NCBI GenBank assembly: GCA_008921705.1
Contig: VFFE01007724.1
Span: forward strand, 779,686-843,685
Source: Burhinus oedicnemus
Taxonomy: Eukaryota; Chordata; Aves; Charadriiformes; Burhinidae
Length of the DNA stretch: 64,000 bases
Direction: 5' to 3'
The stretch's first letter is position 1. Each line of letters starts with the position of its first letter. The translations under genes and the position numbers were made by a program. Shown here one piece after another: positions 1 to 12,552 of this stretch. The notes under the pieces are model-generated. The model ran no database searches, was not told the DNA's origin, and saw nothing but the letters and a program-made list of their open reading frames with translations.

Positions 1-1946
1 CTGTGGCTAAAGCAGGATATTCATGACTGACTGGCCTGGGGAAGCTGGATGACTTCCAGCTACTTTCCACAGCAGAGTTGCTCACTTCCCTCCCCCCGAG
101 GTCTGAAATATCCTGTGGTTCTGGTTTGCTTTCTCTCCGGATGCACATCAGCTAACGCATACGCATCATCATGTGATACCCAAGGTTGTTTCAGCCCAGC
201 TAATTGTGACAGAGGCTTTATTTAGATGCCATGTACAAAAGGATGAGTAAAGCACTCAAATATGAAGTCAGAAGGATATTCGACTTGATCCTGAATGAAA
301 AGCTGATTTTCACTGGCACGTAGCGCTGGAGTTCTCCATTGAGCTTTGCACATATGTCTAAGATGTTTAAATAATTCCAATAAACTCTGATGTCATCTTT
401 GCAGCTCTGTTGCCATTTCCTATGATTTGGTTCATGATTTCTTTCCCCTCTGAGTTACTAATTGCTCATGAAGCTTGTGCAGTTGAATGGGACTTTTCTA
501 TTTTTTCACACTCCCCTCCCCCCCTACAGAAAACACAGACCCGCTAGTTTTAATTGATGAAAAACATTTTCAGCCAAATTCAGCGTTACTTCTCAGTGGG
601 AACTTATCAGCACCTGAGTAGCAGTAGTCACTTGGCACAACCCAGCCAGCCACACCGAAGGGTATTTTGTTGGTGTGGGGAGTGTCTGGATGGGGAGGAG
701 GGTTTGGGAAAAGCCATGACAGTGAAATCTAAAGAGGAACACCTGCATTTGCAAATGTGTTCATGGGCCTGTTCACAGGCTCACGTGGGCACACATCCTA
801 CCAAAGGACAGAGACACATTCAGTGGTCAGGACAGGTTAACAGTCTCCAGTATGCCTGCTTTTGTTTGCACAAGCACAGCAGGGCAGAAGTTCTGAGAAG
901 GGACTGTTGGGACCCCGAGCGTACGTCTGTTGAGGTCTCATTTTCTGTCCCTGAAGCCATCTGGCAATGTCTGTACTGTTAAATTCTTTTTGCCTTCAAA
1001 ACAGGGTGGCTGCATCTAACTTGGCTAGTGAATAATCCCTGGTCAAGTCCAGTCCCCGCACTGGGACCTCCCTAGCTGTGCCCAGGAACTGGTTGAAGGA
1101 TGCTGGCTGGCCCAGGTCAGAAACGGTCCTGGGCACTGCTGTAACCATTCTCCGGTTCAGATGACGGGCATCTGCGCTCGTGTTCTGGCTCTACTTAACT
1201 TGCTAGTATGGATGTGGCTGGACAGACTCCTGTGGGCTGTACAGGGTTCAACTGTGGGATTGGGAATCTTCATTTTGGATAGAAGAAAAATGTCTTTGGA
1301 AGAAGAAACTGGGTAAGTGGGAGAGGGGGAAGATGGAAAATGAATTCTGGGTGAGAAAGAAAAGTGTCTGGACTTCAGTAAGAGACTAAATAAAGCCAGA
1401 GAGAAATAAATTCAGAGGTCAAATGAGTCTTTAGGAGTCAAAGTTTGTGAACTGTGGGATATGTTTTCCAGAAAGCTGTAAGCAAGTACATGTTGCTGCC
1501 AGTTCATTGGCACGCAGGGAGAAACTACTGGAACTTCAAGGGAGTTTTTCAGCAGCAACAAATAAGGACATTTTGCCAAAGTTTTGGTGGAGACAAGCAA
1601 ATTGCAAACGGCTATCCAGTAATGGCTACATGTTGCAAAATGTGGGATGAAAGGAAAAGATCTGTGAAACTTGAGGACATTTCACTCTTTATACGTTTCC
1701 AGAGAATTAATCAGATCATTCAAGTTGTTGAAGAAATATCAGGAAGGGGAATACCAGAGGCTTGAAGTATTTTTTTAATAAAGTACTCAAGACAGATAAA
1801 GTAATTAAAACTTGTTTGGGTTTATTTTTATTTCATGAAATCCCTTGGTGTTATTATTTCCCATGTCTGCATTTACAGGCTTAGGTTGCTCTGTCACTTC
1901 CCTTTGTACAGACCAAGACCTGTTCCACCTACAGGCACACAAATGG
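1..1946. other. Non-coding interval, no gene seen
   Basis: I see no recognisable gene. The longest open frame (554-982, plus, 142 codons) has no domain, no low-divergence family signature and no splice context, so I read it as chance. One short segment (1108-1143, with a second block at 1192-1222) resembles motifs found again near 28.9, 41.5 and 50.4 kb and is reported as a possible dispersed repeat. AATAAA occurs by chance in this AT-rich stretch and has no transcription unit attached. Confidence 0.6.
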
Positions 1947-2206
1947 CATCACAGAATCACGGAATCATGGAATCACGGAATTTTCAGAGTTGGAAGGGAC
2001 CTCTGGGGATCATCTAGTCCAACTCCCCTGCTGATGCAGGAATGCCTACAGCACATTACTCAGGACTGCATCCAGGCGGGTCTTGAAAATCTCCGGAGAA
2101 GGGGACTCCACAACCTCCCTGGGCAGCCTGGTCCAGTGCTCTGTCACCCTCACCCTAAAGAAGTTTTTTGTGTTTGAATGGAACTTCCTGTGTTCCAGCT
2201 TGTGCC
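1947..2206 (-). mobile_element. CR1 LINE, 3' terminal fragment
   Basis: This is a 5'-truncated CR1 non-LTR retrotransposon lying on the minus strand. On the plus strand it opens with four octamer units of the ATCACGGA type, which is the reverse complement of the ATTCYRTG tail used by CR1 for target-primed insertion. The next block contains the usual CR1 3' UTR words (TTGGAAGGGACCTCTGG and ATCTAGTCCAACTC). Read on the minus strand, about 52 codons of the ORF2 C-terminus remain open, including the HWTRLPREVVESPSPE segment, and end at a stop roughly 90 bp before the octamer tail. The lack of frameshifts over this stretch suggests a fairly young copy. Upstream ORF2 was never inserted or was lost. 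Its sequence is the inverted counterpart of the 3' end of the CR1 at 19.7-21.2 kb. Confidence 0.93.
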
Positions 2207-2534
2207 AAAAATCTTCTTTGAGTAAAGGTCATTTCAGATCAACTGAGTTCTTTGTCAACATCACTAACACCTTGGTGAGAATATGTGGAAGCAGGTTTGC
2301 CAAGAGACCTAACAGGATGGAAGCCACCTTTTTTGTTCCACTTCAGCATTTCTTGGTGTTACTAAAGGGAGTTGCTAAGAGGAACCTTATCCTGTGTATC
2401 GCTGTATCCATCCACAGTGAGTTGCCTTGTGTGCCACTTGTGAAAAACACAAGGAAGTACTGATGTCTACAGGGTTTTGGATGAAGAGCTGGAGGCAATG
2501 TATGGTGTGAAGCTAGGTCTGCAGTGCGTTGCAG

Positions 2535-2597
2535 AGGTGTGACAGAGATCCATGCAGGTGTGACAGAGATCCATGCAGGTGTGACAGAGATCCATGT
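2535..2597. repeat. 21-bp minisatellite, 3 copies
   Basis: Three head-to-tail copies of a 21-bp unit beginning AGGTGTGACAGAGATCC occupy 2535-2555, 2556-2576 and 2577-2597. Copies one and two are identical and the third differs only at its last base. A degenerate fourth start follows (AGATGTG). Because 21 is a multiple of three, the minus strand stays open through the array and would encode a heptad HTCMDLC repeat, but no gene is evident around it. Confidence 0.9.
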
Positions 2598-3892
2598 AGA
2601 TGTGCCATAAACGCCTAGAACAGCCCAACTGTGGCCATGCAGGCTTCACCAGATGCTGTGCATGCTCATACAGGATGCTGTGTTTACAGTCTGTGGTCAT
2701 AAGTCCACTGTGCCTGCTTTTCATGGGTTGCCTATAGCTCTCTCTGTTGTGTCTACCTGAGGACAGGAGATCCTCAGATCTCCTTGCCACATAGACACCA
2801 TGCTCCCAGTGCCTTTCAGAAGATGCCACGTATACGCAGACCAGTAAGAAAAGCAATGATGCTGTCTGCAGCTGTCTCCAAGGGCTTTCACAGAGATATT
2901 TGTATAATTACCCAGTGATAAGGACTAGAGCTCATCTGACTGCACAGGAGAAGAAAGCCTCCCAAATCTCCCTTTTACGTCTGTCCAAGAGCAAACCCCT
3001 GTGTGCCCCGATGCAGCCAGAAGAGCCTGTAACAGAGCAGATAAGGAAAAGCAGCCTCCTATCATTACCAGTGCAACACAGCTTGAGTACTCATGAGCCG
3101 CACTTTGCTCTCAGCTCTGACTGAAGGAAAATGCCTGCTGACATGTCAAAGGAGCTTGAGAAAAGTAAGGGCGGGCTCTAAGGGTCTTCTCGAGGTATTC
3201 TGACATGCACGCCACACCATTTGAACCTGAAGAACAGCAAAACTGTTACCCAGCATAGAGTGACACCAATAGTCACACATCATTGGAACGGAGGGAAGGA
3301 AGGGATTTAGCACACACATATATGAGGAAAAAGAATTAGAACTTCTGAAGATCTCTAAAGAAAATGATTTGCTGTGCACCCTGAGGTTTGACCCATGCAA
3401 ATAAAAACTTCCTGCGTATTCTGTCCTCTGCAAATGGCACTTGCATACCAAGGTGCTGAGCAAGGTGCTGAGTTGTTTGAGAGTGAGACCTCAGCTCCTG
3501 TAGACAGTGCAGCTGGAGTTTCCCTGGCTGTCATGATCCACATTGGCAGCAGAGCTACCTTGGAAAGACAGCGTGGCTTTCTCTGCCATAGCCCGTAACT
3601 GGTGCTGGCCGAGGAAGGCAGCACCATGGCTGTGTCTTCAGCTCCTCTCCCTGCTGTTCTGGTGGCAGGGGGAGGTGGGTGAGGACAAACCTCCACAAGC
3701 AAGATGGCTTGCTCCTGAGTGGTGCAGGACTCCTGTGTCCTGGCTCCTTCATGTGTGCGCTACAGACAAAACCCATAGTTGTTTTCAATTTTGTTCTTCT
3801 GAGGCCCCCGAGAAGGAAAGACCAGGATACCATGGGATGGATGTGAAAACTATCAAACACCAATCTCTGTTACCAGTATCGTAAGTCTAGGC

Positions 3893-3950
3893 GAATTCAG
3901 CATTGAAGTCAACAGGGGTCTTTTTAATGGCTTCAGTTGGACTTGGATTC
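3893..3950. repeat. Decayed sauropsid dispersed repeat (palindromic signature)
   Basis: The words CATTGAAGTCAACAGGGG (from 3901) and AATGGCTTCAGTTGG (from 3926) form an imperfect inverted pair. I associate this GAAGTCAATGGG / GACTTCAATGGG signature with old dispersed repeats of birds, crocodilians and turtles. Similar phrases occur near 28.24 and 51.67 kb in this window. The family name is not assigned and the ends cannot be fixed by eye. Confidence 0.4.
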
Positions 3951-4319
3951 TTACTTTAATTGCGTGCCTGCACAGGGTTTGAAGATTGGGATTCATCTAC
4001 CTAAATGTAGTCATTTGATGAAGGCGTCTAATGTAGATCAGTACAAAGAGACAGATGCAACCAGACAGTGGGTCAGACTATCTAACTGAGCCCATCCCAC
4101 ACTGTTAACTGTTAAGAGTCGTTAGAGAGATTAATCTTCTAATTTGATGCCTTGAATAGTGCCCAAACTTAGTGGGAAGAACAGGTTGAAGCACCTAAAT
4201 ACCCGACTGAAACAGTTGGAAAATTATTGCATAATTTTCGTGTGCAACACTTACTAAGATTAGGGTGGAAATGTGCACGTGTTGCTGCGTCTGGCTGAGG
4301 GGTGAAGAAAGAAGACAAT

Positions 4320-4570
4320 AAATTAGAAAAATTAAAATTAAAATAAACTTTTATTTTTATGCTTTACCCTAATGTAGCTAGAAGGTTAAGAATTTATCAC
4401 CTGAGATAAAAGACTTAATCATTACTAAACCCTTTGGCAATTGTTTTAATAACATTAATCAAGATGAGCTCATTTAGTGCTAATGGGGGTGTTTTAAGTA
4501 CTTTTATAGGATTTTCACTGAAATTCAGAATTAAATAATTGGGCCATTATTCTAAAGTGTTTTCGTCATC
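4320..4570. promoter_or_regulatory. Candidate conserved noncoding element, homeodomain-motif rich
   Basis: This AT-rich stretch carries a dense set of homeodomain core motifs: TTAATC near 4415, ATTAATC at 4454-4460, CTAATG at 4480-4485, and a TTAAATAATT block near 4531. E-box-like and GATA-like words also occur (CACCTG and GAGATAAA near 4400). It has no simple-repeat or mobile-element character. Such composition is typical of distal developmental enhancers in vertebrate gene deserts, but AT-rich neutral DNA can mimic it, so this is a nomination from composition only. Confidence 0.25.
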
Positions 4571-7132
4571 CCTCAGGGAAGTCCCAATTTCTTGGGTTTC
4601 ATCTGCTTGATTTTATTTCCTCTCAAGCATTAATTCTGATTGCCCTTAACAACTTTGGACCACCCCTTCCCAGTTATTAATTTGACCCTCTTCTGGGCAG
4701 TCTGAGGCTGGTTGCCCCTGATAATCTATTTTGTCAATGCAGTCATGGACAGGAAAGATTTAAAATACCACTAAATGAATGTGGTGATGGATGATGTGAC
4801 AGGAAGGATGGTGATTGCCATCGGCTAAAGGCTCTAGTGAGTTGAGTTTTTCCCAACACCCAGACTGGATGAGCAGTTGGTTAATTAATGTCCCGATTCT
4901 GCATATAATGTTACCTTAAGAATGTTTAGTCCTTATTAGGGCTGTAGTTTTTGCAATCTGGAATCCATCGGAAGTTGCTGAAGGCGTTATGGAAGGAAGG
5001 CAAGGTGTTATGGACTTAGGTCGGTTGCCTGAATTTGTTCTTAGTGCCAGCTGATACACCAAAACACGTCTGAAACATCCCCCTAATGATGGCAGGTGTA
5101 AAGCAGGACATATGGTGGACCTTTGCCTTTCTTGAAAAGCAGATAGATGCCACGAGTGGAGCCCTGGGTATCTAAAACAGCACTAAATGTTTTGGGAAGC
5201 CGTATTGAGCCCTATGGTTAGGAATCCATTTGAGATTAAAGACTCCACATGTCGATGTATACCCATCTACATGTAAATTAGATATCTGGACTCCTGTTAT
5301 AGTCAGTGGAGATCTAGTTAATGCAGTCACTGAAACTCAGCAAGTGATTTGGCTGCTTAGCCACTATCTGTCTACAATTGGACAAGTTGAGTCACCCTCC
5401 AGACTCTGGTGACTGTATCAAGTAGATCTCTGCTCATACAGTGAGAACTTAGATGCCTCAGGCTCAATTCAGCTGACTAAACTTTGATATCTAGTGCCAT
5501 GGTGGATGCTTAGAGCCTCCTAGCTGGTCTCTGTCTGTATCTTCAGAAGAGGGGGTCATCTCTGCCAGCCCAATGCCGTTGTCTCAGACATCCTATGACA
5601 CCTAAAAAATTTGCAAGGGTACATGCGGGCACCAAAGAACTGCCTTTTGTCACAGATCATCGGGTGCAATACAAGAAGTCACTTCAATACAAATGCTAAA
5701 ATTCTCTGAATCATTCATACAATGATATATTCATTTAGATGATAGTCATGTTAGAAGTTTTTATTTAATCTGGTAGGAAAGCCTGTATCAGTCATTCCTG
5801 GTTTTGATAATCAGAGGAGACATTGCCATTTCAAACTCACCCTAGTGGATTGTCAGGTCATATTCTACCAGCATGTTCGGTAATTCACATGCCTAAGCCT
5901 GAAGAATGACAGGAAAAGCTAACTGTAGTACATTTAAACATGAAATAATGTATATTTTTTTCATATTCAACCAACTTTATGACTGCTATGTTCTATTTTT
6001 TCTCAGAATAACTGAAAGCTTCTAATCTCTTAGTCCATTATGGTAATTCAAAATAGTACAGGCTGGTAGATATATAAGTATGAGGGGAAAAAAGGAGGAA
6101 GAATATATTTTCACTTTATATCTTGTCTGGAAAATAAGCTCAGAAAATTTCTTTGAAAAGACTATGCTCAGTGCAAAGATCTTTACTCAGATCATTGTAT
6201 CAAGCACAATAAACAACGTACATTACATACAGCAGAACTTCAGCTTCGTAAATCCCATTTTCCAAGGCTTTATGTGATAATGAAGATCACATTTTGCAAC
6301 CAAAGTGTGTAGATCTTGCAGCTTGTACGTTTTGTTTGGTTTTAACTGTTGGCAAATTGCTCAATGCCTCAGATTTAACAATTCCTATTTTTTTTATTCA
6401 CAGAAAGAAGTCGAATTATTACACTGAGCAACTAATACAGCTGAGAATAGTAATTTTCAGGATAGCTTAATCATTGGGTAGGATTGTAAAGATGTCATAT
6501 TTTTACTGTGTGATGGCAGCATCTTTGGTTTTGTGCAATTTGTGTTCTCACAGATGGGTCTCAGGTTTTGCCATGCCAAACAGATAATGAGTGCAGGATC
6601 CAGGTAAAAATATATGACATGTATCCTGTTTACACTTACACAATTATAATAATTCAATCCTCTACACAAGAATGATGCAACAGGGTTTCCATTTTAGGAG
6701 GTTAAACTCTGCCCACGTGTGTGACATATGACCTTTGTTGTTACTCGGCATCCTACAGTTGCAGGCTGCAGCTGACAGACACTTACACGTCCCCACTACA
6801 GCTGTGTGTCACCAGTCTAACAACGCTTACTGCAGCCGGTCCCTGAAATTACTTATTCAGACCTTCCAATGGTCTAACTCGATTCGAACTTCTGCTAAGC
6901 CAGAACTGAGTAAGGATTTCTGCATTCCAGTTACGGCAGGTAACCGATGCAAAAATGAAACTGAAAGATTGACACCTCTTGTGTCTTTAAATCATGACAG
7001 AATTGCACCAAACAACACTCAAAATAGCCATAAAGAACCATGTCTTGAGAGGCCAATTTTTCATGACTAACCCTGTGGGTTAGAGCAGAGGAAAAGCAGC
7101 TTGATTAATTGTAACATTTGTTTTCATTTAAT

Positions 7133-7280
7133 AGATTCATAGATTTCAAGGCCAAAAGGGAGCACTCTGATTATCTAGTCTGACCTCATGCAGAACAGGG
7201 GCCACGGAGCTTCACCCGGTGATTCCTGCACAGACCGGGCGGTTCTTCCCTGGTCCATAAGGAAATTCTCCAGCCAGCTA
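7133..7280 (-). mobile_element. Ancient CR1-type LINE 3' end
   Basis: The plus strand begins AGATTCATAGATTTCAAGGC, then a CAAAAGGGAGCACTCTGATT block, then TATCTAGTCTGACCTC and a stretch with CTTCACCCGGTGATTCCTGC. That order matches the reverse complement of an old CR1 tail that is abundant in turtles and crocodilians and survives as relics in birds. No coding sequence is left. Divergence is too high to place the inner boundary better than about 20 bp. Confidence 0.72.
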
Positions 7281-9802
7281 TACGGGTGAGCATTACCTCA
7301 TGCAATATACCGGGCCATGTCCTCAGCTCATTTTACCAGCTTGTAAATCCCGAGGAGTTTCACTTGGCAGCTCAGGGCTGACAGGGATGAAAGTGAAATC
7401 AGGATTTGGCTGGTCCTTCCTCACAACATGGTAGCTGGAGAAACGTTTTCTTTACTCCCTGTATAAAAAAGTATAAGATACGCATTTATGTATTTGCATT
7501 TCATTGCTTTATCCTGAAGTGTAATGTTTAAGCTGAACCAGTGAAGTTGAGGTAACTGGTCTCTTTGGTCCAGTCATGAATTTTGAACTTGTTTAACTGT
7601 CAAGGAAGACTCTTCAATACTTTTATTGCAGTTTATAGGTGTGTCTGACCTTCTGCCTTGTACACATCAGTTTTCATCCCTAGTATCTGCACTGAATCCA
7701 GCACTTCTTATGCCATGACAGCAAATCCTCCAGAAGATTTAACTTAAGAATCCACCATATCCTTAAGCAGCTCTTTTCAAGCACTTTTAGAAGCTACGTA
7801 CCTACCTCCAGAGAGGAAAAAAGTGAAAAGAATGACATTACACACTGAAAATCCCCGAGTGTAGTCAAATTACATATTTATCCTTACTGTTAAAAGCAAA
7901 AGCAGCATATTTTAAACACAGCTCAATCTAATGTGACAAGAAATGAAACAATTCAAGCACAGTCACTCTTCAAGGTAATACTCTGCTGGTTAGAAATATT
8001 CTGCATCTGTGCATCTAATTATAGTAAATAGCAGACAAATACCGTTACGCTATAGTCAACCGAGAAAAAAGAGGTCAGGACACTATGCGTGTCAATCAGG
8101 TTACTAGGTAGCTAAATCTTGGTTTCTGCCAGCAAAACTGTTCAAGGCCTATATTTGGCTGAGATCACCTGGTTTCTTTGATATGAACAATTTTTTGCAC
8201 CTATGATCTGTATGTTGTGCATTATGTCACAGTCTTTTTCAGAAGAAAAGGACATAGTGCCTTTAAGCTCTAAGTCTAAAGTGGATGTATGAAAATGATC
8301 CATGATGCTATTATACTAACCACACTTCCCAAGTGATACTTTCTAATATCAGAAAAATTTGTTGCCATGGTGACTGGCCTGACCTGATACAGTTCAGCTG
8401 ATGCTGAGCTTCCTTTCCCTTCCCTAAAAAAGGAACTAAATATAATCTTTCAGAAAGGCAATTCTTCTTTTGATTAGGTAACAGCAATCTCTCATGACTT
8501 GTTGTTGATGCTGTATTGGCTTATTAACGCTCTCAGTTAGAAGAAATGTAGAATTTTAAAAAAAGTGGGCTTGAAAGTGGGGTCCAATTTTAACTGAAAA
8601 TTATCCTTGTAAAACGATGTTGTGCCCATCCATCTTGGTACACTATCTAATTTAACATCTGCTGCATGGAAGTGGAGAGTTCAAATGTGCCATTAAAAAT
8701 GCAAGAATCTCAATGGTGGGTGAATTCAGCATTACCTGCCCACAGATAAGGTGGACAGTGGCATGTTAAAACTTTCTTTGATCCTTAGCAACTTAGCTAA
8801 TTGGCCTCATCATTAACATGCCTCTTACTTTAATCCGCTATTGGATTAAAAGGTGATCTTCTCATGATCCTGAAGAGAAGAATTCTTTGTTGAATCTTTT
8901 CTGTTCTTTGAAAGGGATGCTGAGAAGAAGGAAAAGTCAAAAAGTGACATCCCTCTGCAGCTCCAGCTGCATGCTGGGACATGTTGCATTAATGGTTAAA
9001 CAAGGGCTGAAATCCACAAAAGGTCACAGGCTCCTAAGAAAGGACTCAGGTGGCTTACCAGTGTTTAAAGACCAAGAATGCAAATTACAAGACCCATACT
9101 CAACATGAACTATGCCTTCACTGGTTATGTTTTCTAGACATCTAGGGAAAGGCTCCAGCTGTTTTGTGTGATCCAGCTTGCCTAAGGGGTGTGCCTGTGT
9201 TTCCTAAGGGCAGTAAATTGAAGAAGCTTATGTATAGATATAGAACCTGGACATGAGAGCAGCCTGTCTTTAAAAGGTAGACCACACTTCTTCCCAGATA
9301 CTTTAGCCTTCCTGTATTTCTCAGAATTTTTTTAATGACCTCAGTTCAGCGACGGCTGTAGTCCAGGAGTGGAGTCTGGGGGAAGGAGCTTGGGACCCTC
9401 CTTGTCAGCCCCACAAGAATGAAGCAGCATTGCCAAATGTAAATCAGGAAGGATATTGGTCCCTTTTCCTTTACTCCTCCAGTAATAAGTCATCCTTCCT
9501 ATACCAGCATCTACCTTCTCCCAGCTGAGTGCTTTCACCACCATGCTCCAGACTTAGACTTCCTCTTGCTTCTTTTTCTTTTGGGCCCAGGGCTTTTGCA
9601 AGTCTTCTGTGGTTATGTTTCAAATTATTTTTTTACCTTCTGATGAGATTTCAAGCTGTGAATTTTGGCCTTGCACAGGCGCCTGTGCCTTGGAGACAGA
9701 CATACTGGCATTTACTGGCATGTCTTTTAGGCAACATTTCATCCAGTGTGTGGACCCCCAGGTCTGGACCAGGAATCAAGAAACTGAATGCAGCATAGTG
9801 AG

Positions 9803-9841
9803 CTCAAAGAGACATGGCAAGTGTCCCCATGTCTCTTTGAG
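9803..9841. repeat. Perfect 15-bp inverted repeat (hairpin)
   Basis: Left arm CTCAAAGAGACATGG (9803-9817) and right arm CCATGTCTCTTTGAG (9827-9841) are exact reverse complements separated by 9 bases. A transcript of either strand would fold into a 15-bp stem. The flanks do not obviously extend the stem, so it is shorter than a typical pre-miRNA. It is not a bacterial-type terminator. No transcript context is visible. Confidence 0.85.
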
Positions 9842-12065
9842 AGATATGGGGTATACTAATGGAAGGAGAAGTAACTAACTTGCTCTGCATTCTTGGCACG
9901 TCATCTTATCTTTCTAAGGTCCCCTTTCACCAACAACGAGAGGAGGGGACTCAAGAGCTGCTCAGAATACTTCCACTGAAACAGTGCCTGACTAGAAAAT
10001 TAGGTTCATAGCTAGCTGACCAAAGGAATTTATGAAGAACTTCTGCATTGCTCTAAATTTTTGCCCTTTTGGTTGAAAAAAAATTGTAAAGTAGAACTGT
10101 TTGACTTTCAGCCATGTTTAGCTTACAAGATCTTTGCTTTGCTAGATCTTTTTTTAGGAAAAGATCATTCTGAGCATCAATATGTATATAAGACATTTCA
10201 GAAACTAGCAATGAAAGATGATCTTGAAGTGCAACAAGCAGTGGTGTTGTAACTGGGGACACCAGCAAGGTAAGATTTGCAGGGAGAGTAATGTCTTTCA
10301 GTATATTAACTTAGGTAATTGGGGAAAAAAATGTGCATGCAAGCCCTTCCTCCAACGTCACTAACTTAACTTATAGAAAGGCCCTTGCTAGTAGTAAAGG
10401 ACAAAGAAGTATGTCTTCAGCTTCTCCAGAATTGCTCTCCAGAGCCTGTAATTGCTCTCTTTCACACACACATACATACACAAACAAGTTTAAAACCCAC
10501 TTATCTTGCACAGGTCTGCATCTGCCAAATACCGTGTTCTCTGAAAGGTTACAAAGAAACATGGGATTCCTCTTACTTCAACAAACTAACTGACTTTGAC
10601 AGCTAAATTTCCCCTTAAATATGTTTAGAACTTCCTTTATATAGAAGTGTGAGTCATTCTGACAGGCTTAATTTGTACTGAAAAATGAATGTGTTAAACT
10701 TATTAGCCATTCGAGTCAGAAAGACTGTAAACAGTAGATTGATGACATTTGCACTTTGTGCACTATACAGTCTATGACCACAAAGTGAAAACGTAAGAGT
10801 TGGTGAAAGGTATGCTGAAGATTTGATAGTAATTGTACCCTAATCCCTTTCTGCTCTTGAGTTGATGTTTCCTTGTTATTTCATTTTCTATCATGAGGAG
10901 AATACCTATGAAAAGATGGCCCTTTTTTAACAGCTTCATATTTATGGTGATGTATGCATATTTCCAACAGAACTAAACAACTAAGAATTTTTGCAGTTTT
11001 CTGGAGTTAATAAAATACTGCATGATAGATCAAAAAACCTGTTTGAGTTTGAAGACCCATCAATTGATAGTTAAGGAGATGTTGAAGTCCAAACCTTTGT
11101 TTAGCAGCCTTGAGGATATCTGGGTCTAAACTTCTCTGGCTTGGTTTCTATGCTAAAAGCATGGCTGACACATAAATAAGAGTGAAAGGGAGGGGGTAGT
11201 CACAAAGTCAAGTGTGATTTAGTTGGGAAATCTTTCAACCTCTCTTTCTTCTCAGTGGTAAGAAACACTTTGCAGAAGGTGAAGCCTGACTCGAATGCTC
11301 ATAAACCAGCTTTAGTATTGTCAGATGAGCTCAGGATGTGAGCTGACACCTGAGCCCAGTCTGCACACGCCTCTGTGTTGACCTGTTTAGGGAGAGCTGG
11401 CAGGTTCCCCAGTCAGGGAAACTCAGGCAGGAGAGTTCATCAGCTTTCTCCAAGCTCTAAGCCTGATGTCCGAAGAGTTGCATAAGGCACTTGGGTCTCA
11501 AGCATTGCTATGAAAGGTGATACAGATCTTATCTCAGAGTATGTAAGTCAGCTTTTTGCTGTGAGTGGTCTTCTAAATGAATGCCTCTCCCTCTGTAGGA
11601 ACACATAAAACTGGGAAGTTACATTAAGATGAATAATAGTAGGAATAACTCCTCTGTCCCCTTCATAATCAAATAGTGGACAAAATCATACCATCTGAGA
11701 AAACTCACTTGCTTATTGTGCTATGATCTTGGCCCTCTTTATGAGCTGGCTGATTGGACCTTGGATCCAAATGAGCCCCTGTCTCAGTAGGTCAGGTATA
11801 GGGTGGGAGCCACCAGCTAAAGTCAAGGCTGATCTGTCAATATAGTTCTTCCTCTGTCTCCAATTCTTCAGCAGTTAGTGGTTCAAGAAGCTTCAAGAAG
11901 CCTAGGCACACCATGTAGGGCACAATATTCCAATGTACTTCATATTTATTTTATGGAGAATTTTCTGCAGCCAAGTACTTGAAGAATCAATGGTAATAAG
12001 AGGAGACTGAATTAGAGTATGGTCTCTAAATTACGGACATTTTAAGGATTTGCTTAGAAATCATT

Positions 12066-12113
12066 ACCTTTGTAGTCTTTGTAGCTCATAACCTTTGAGT
12101 CTTTGTAGCTCAT
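12066..12113. repeat. 24-bp tandem duplication
   Basis: Two adjacent 24-bp copies (12066-12089 and 12090-12113) share the 16-base core AGTCTTTGTAGCTCAT exactly and differ slightly at their starts. This is a local replication-slippage duplication with no gene context. Confidence 0.75.
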
Positions 12114-12505
12114 CAAATCCAGTGAGTATATCTGTAGTCAAGAAGGAAATGTCTGCCAAGGTTACTTTCTGTTGCTACCCAGACACTCTGCATCTCTTTG
12201 GAGTGCATCACGAGTGTGGAAGAGAAGATAATGAGAATGCAAAATCCCCAACAAATAATAACCCAGGAGAACAAAAGAGGATTAAAGGTGTGTGCACATG
12301 AACACTCATCAGATCTGAATGTGCCAGTTCTATGAACCCTTGCACAATTGACAGTTTTGGTGTGATGTACTCTGCAGAGAACTTTGTTTTTCTTCATTCG
12401 CAGAGAACTTTTCTGCTGGGAATCTATTGCATTGTTATATTCCATGGCAAATGTTTGCAGCCCAATGTAATGGATGAACACATGTGAATCATTTGGGGCA
12501 TTTTA

Positions 12506-12508
<3 letters not shown>

Positions 12509-12549
<41 letters not shown>
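12509..12549. repeat. (TG)n microsatellite
   Basis: An uninterrupted 41-base TG dinucleotide run. Perfect runs of this length are usually length-polymorphic in vertebrate populations. It produces an artificial poly-Cys-Val reading frame on the plus strand. Confidence 0.97.

Positions 12550-12552
<3 letters not shown>

Larger units (their letters stand above)
2598..7132. other. Non-coding interval with old repeat traces
   Basis: No gene is recognised. Overlapping frames at 3146-3884 on both strands are mutually exclusive shadows without domain signatures. The stretch holds an old palindromic repeat trace near 3.9 kb and a candidate conserved element at 4320-4570. From 5.1 to 5.6 kb there is text such as GTCAGTGGAGATCTAG that resembles decayed dispersed repeats, but I cannot name a family. 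The rest is AT-rich unique sequence. Confidence 0.5.

Noticed and set aside
554..982. 142-codon open frame on the plus strand
   Set aside because: No domain, signal peptide or family resemblance. Length is within chance expectation for 64 kb on six frames.
6878..6892. GATTCGAAC, resembling a tRNA B-box
   Set aside because: No A-box at the proper distance upstream and no cloverleaf stems can be drawn.
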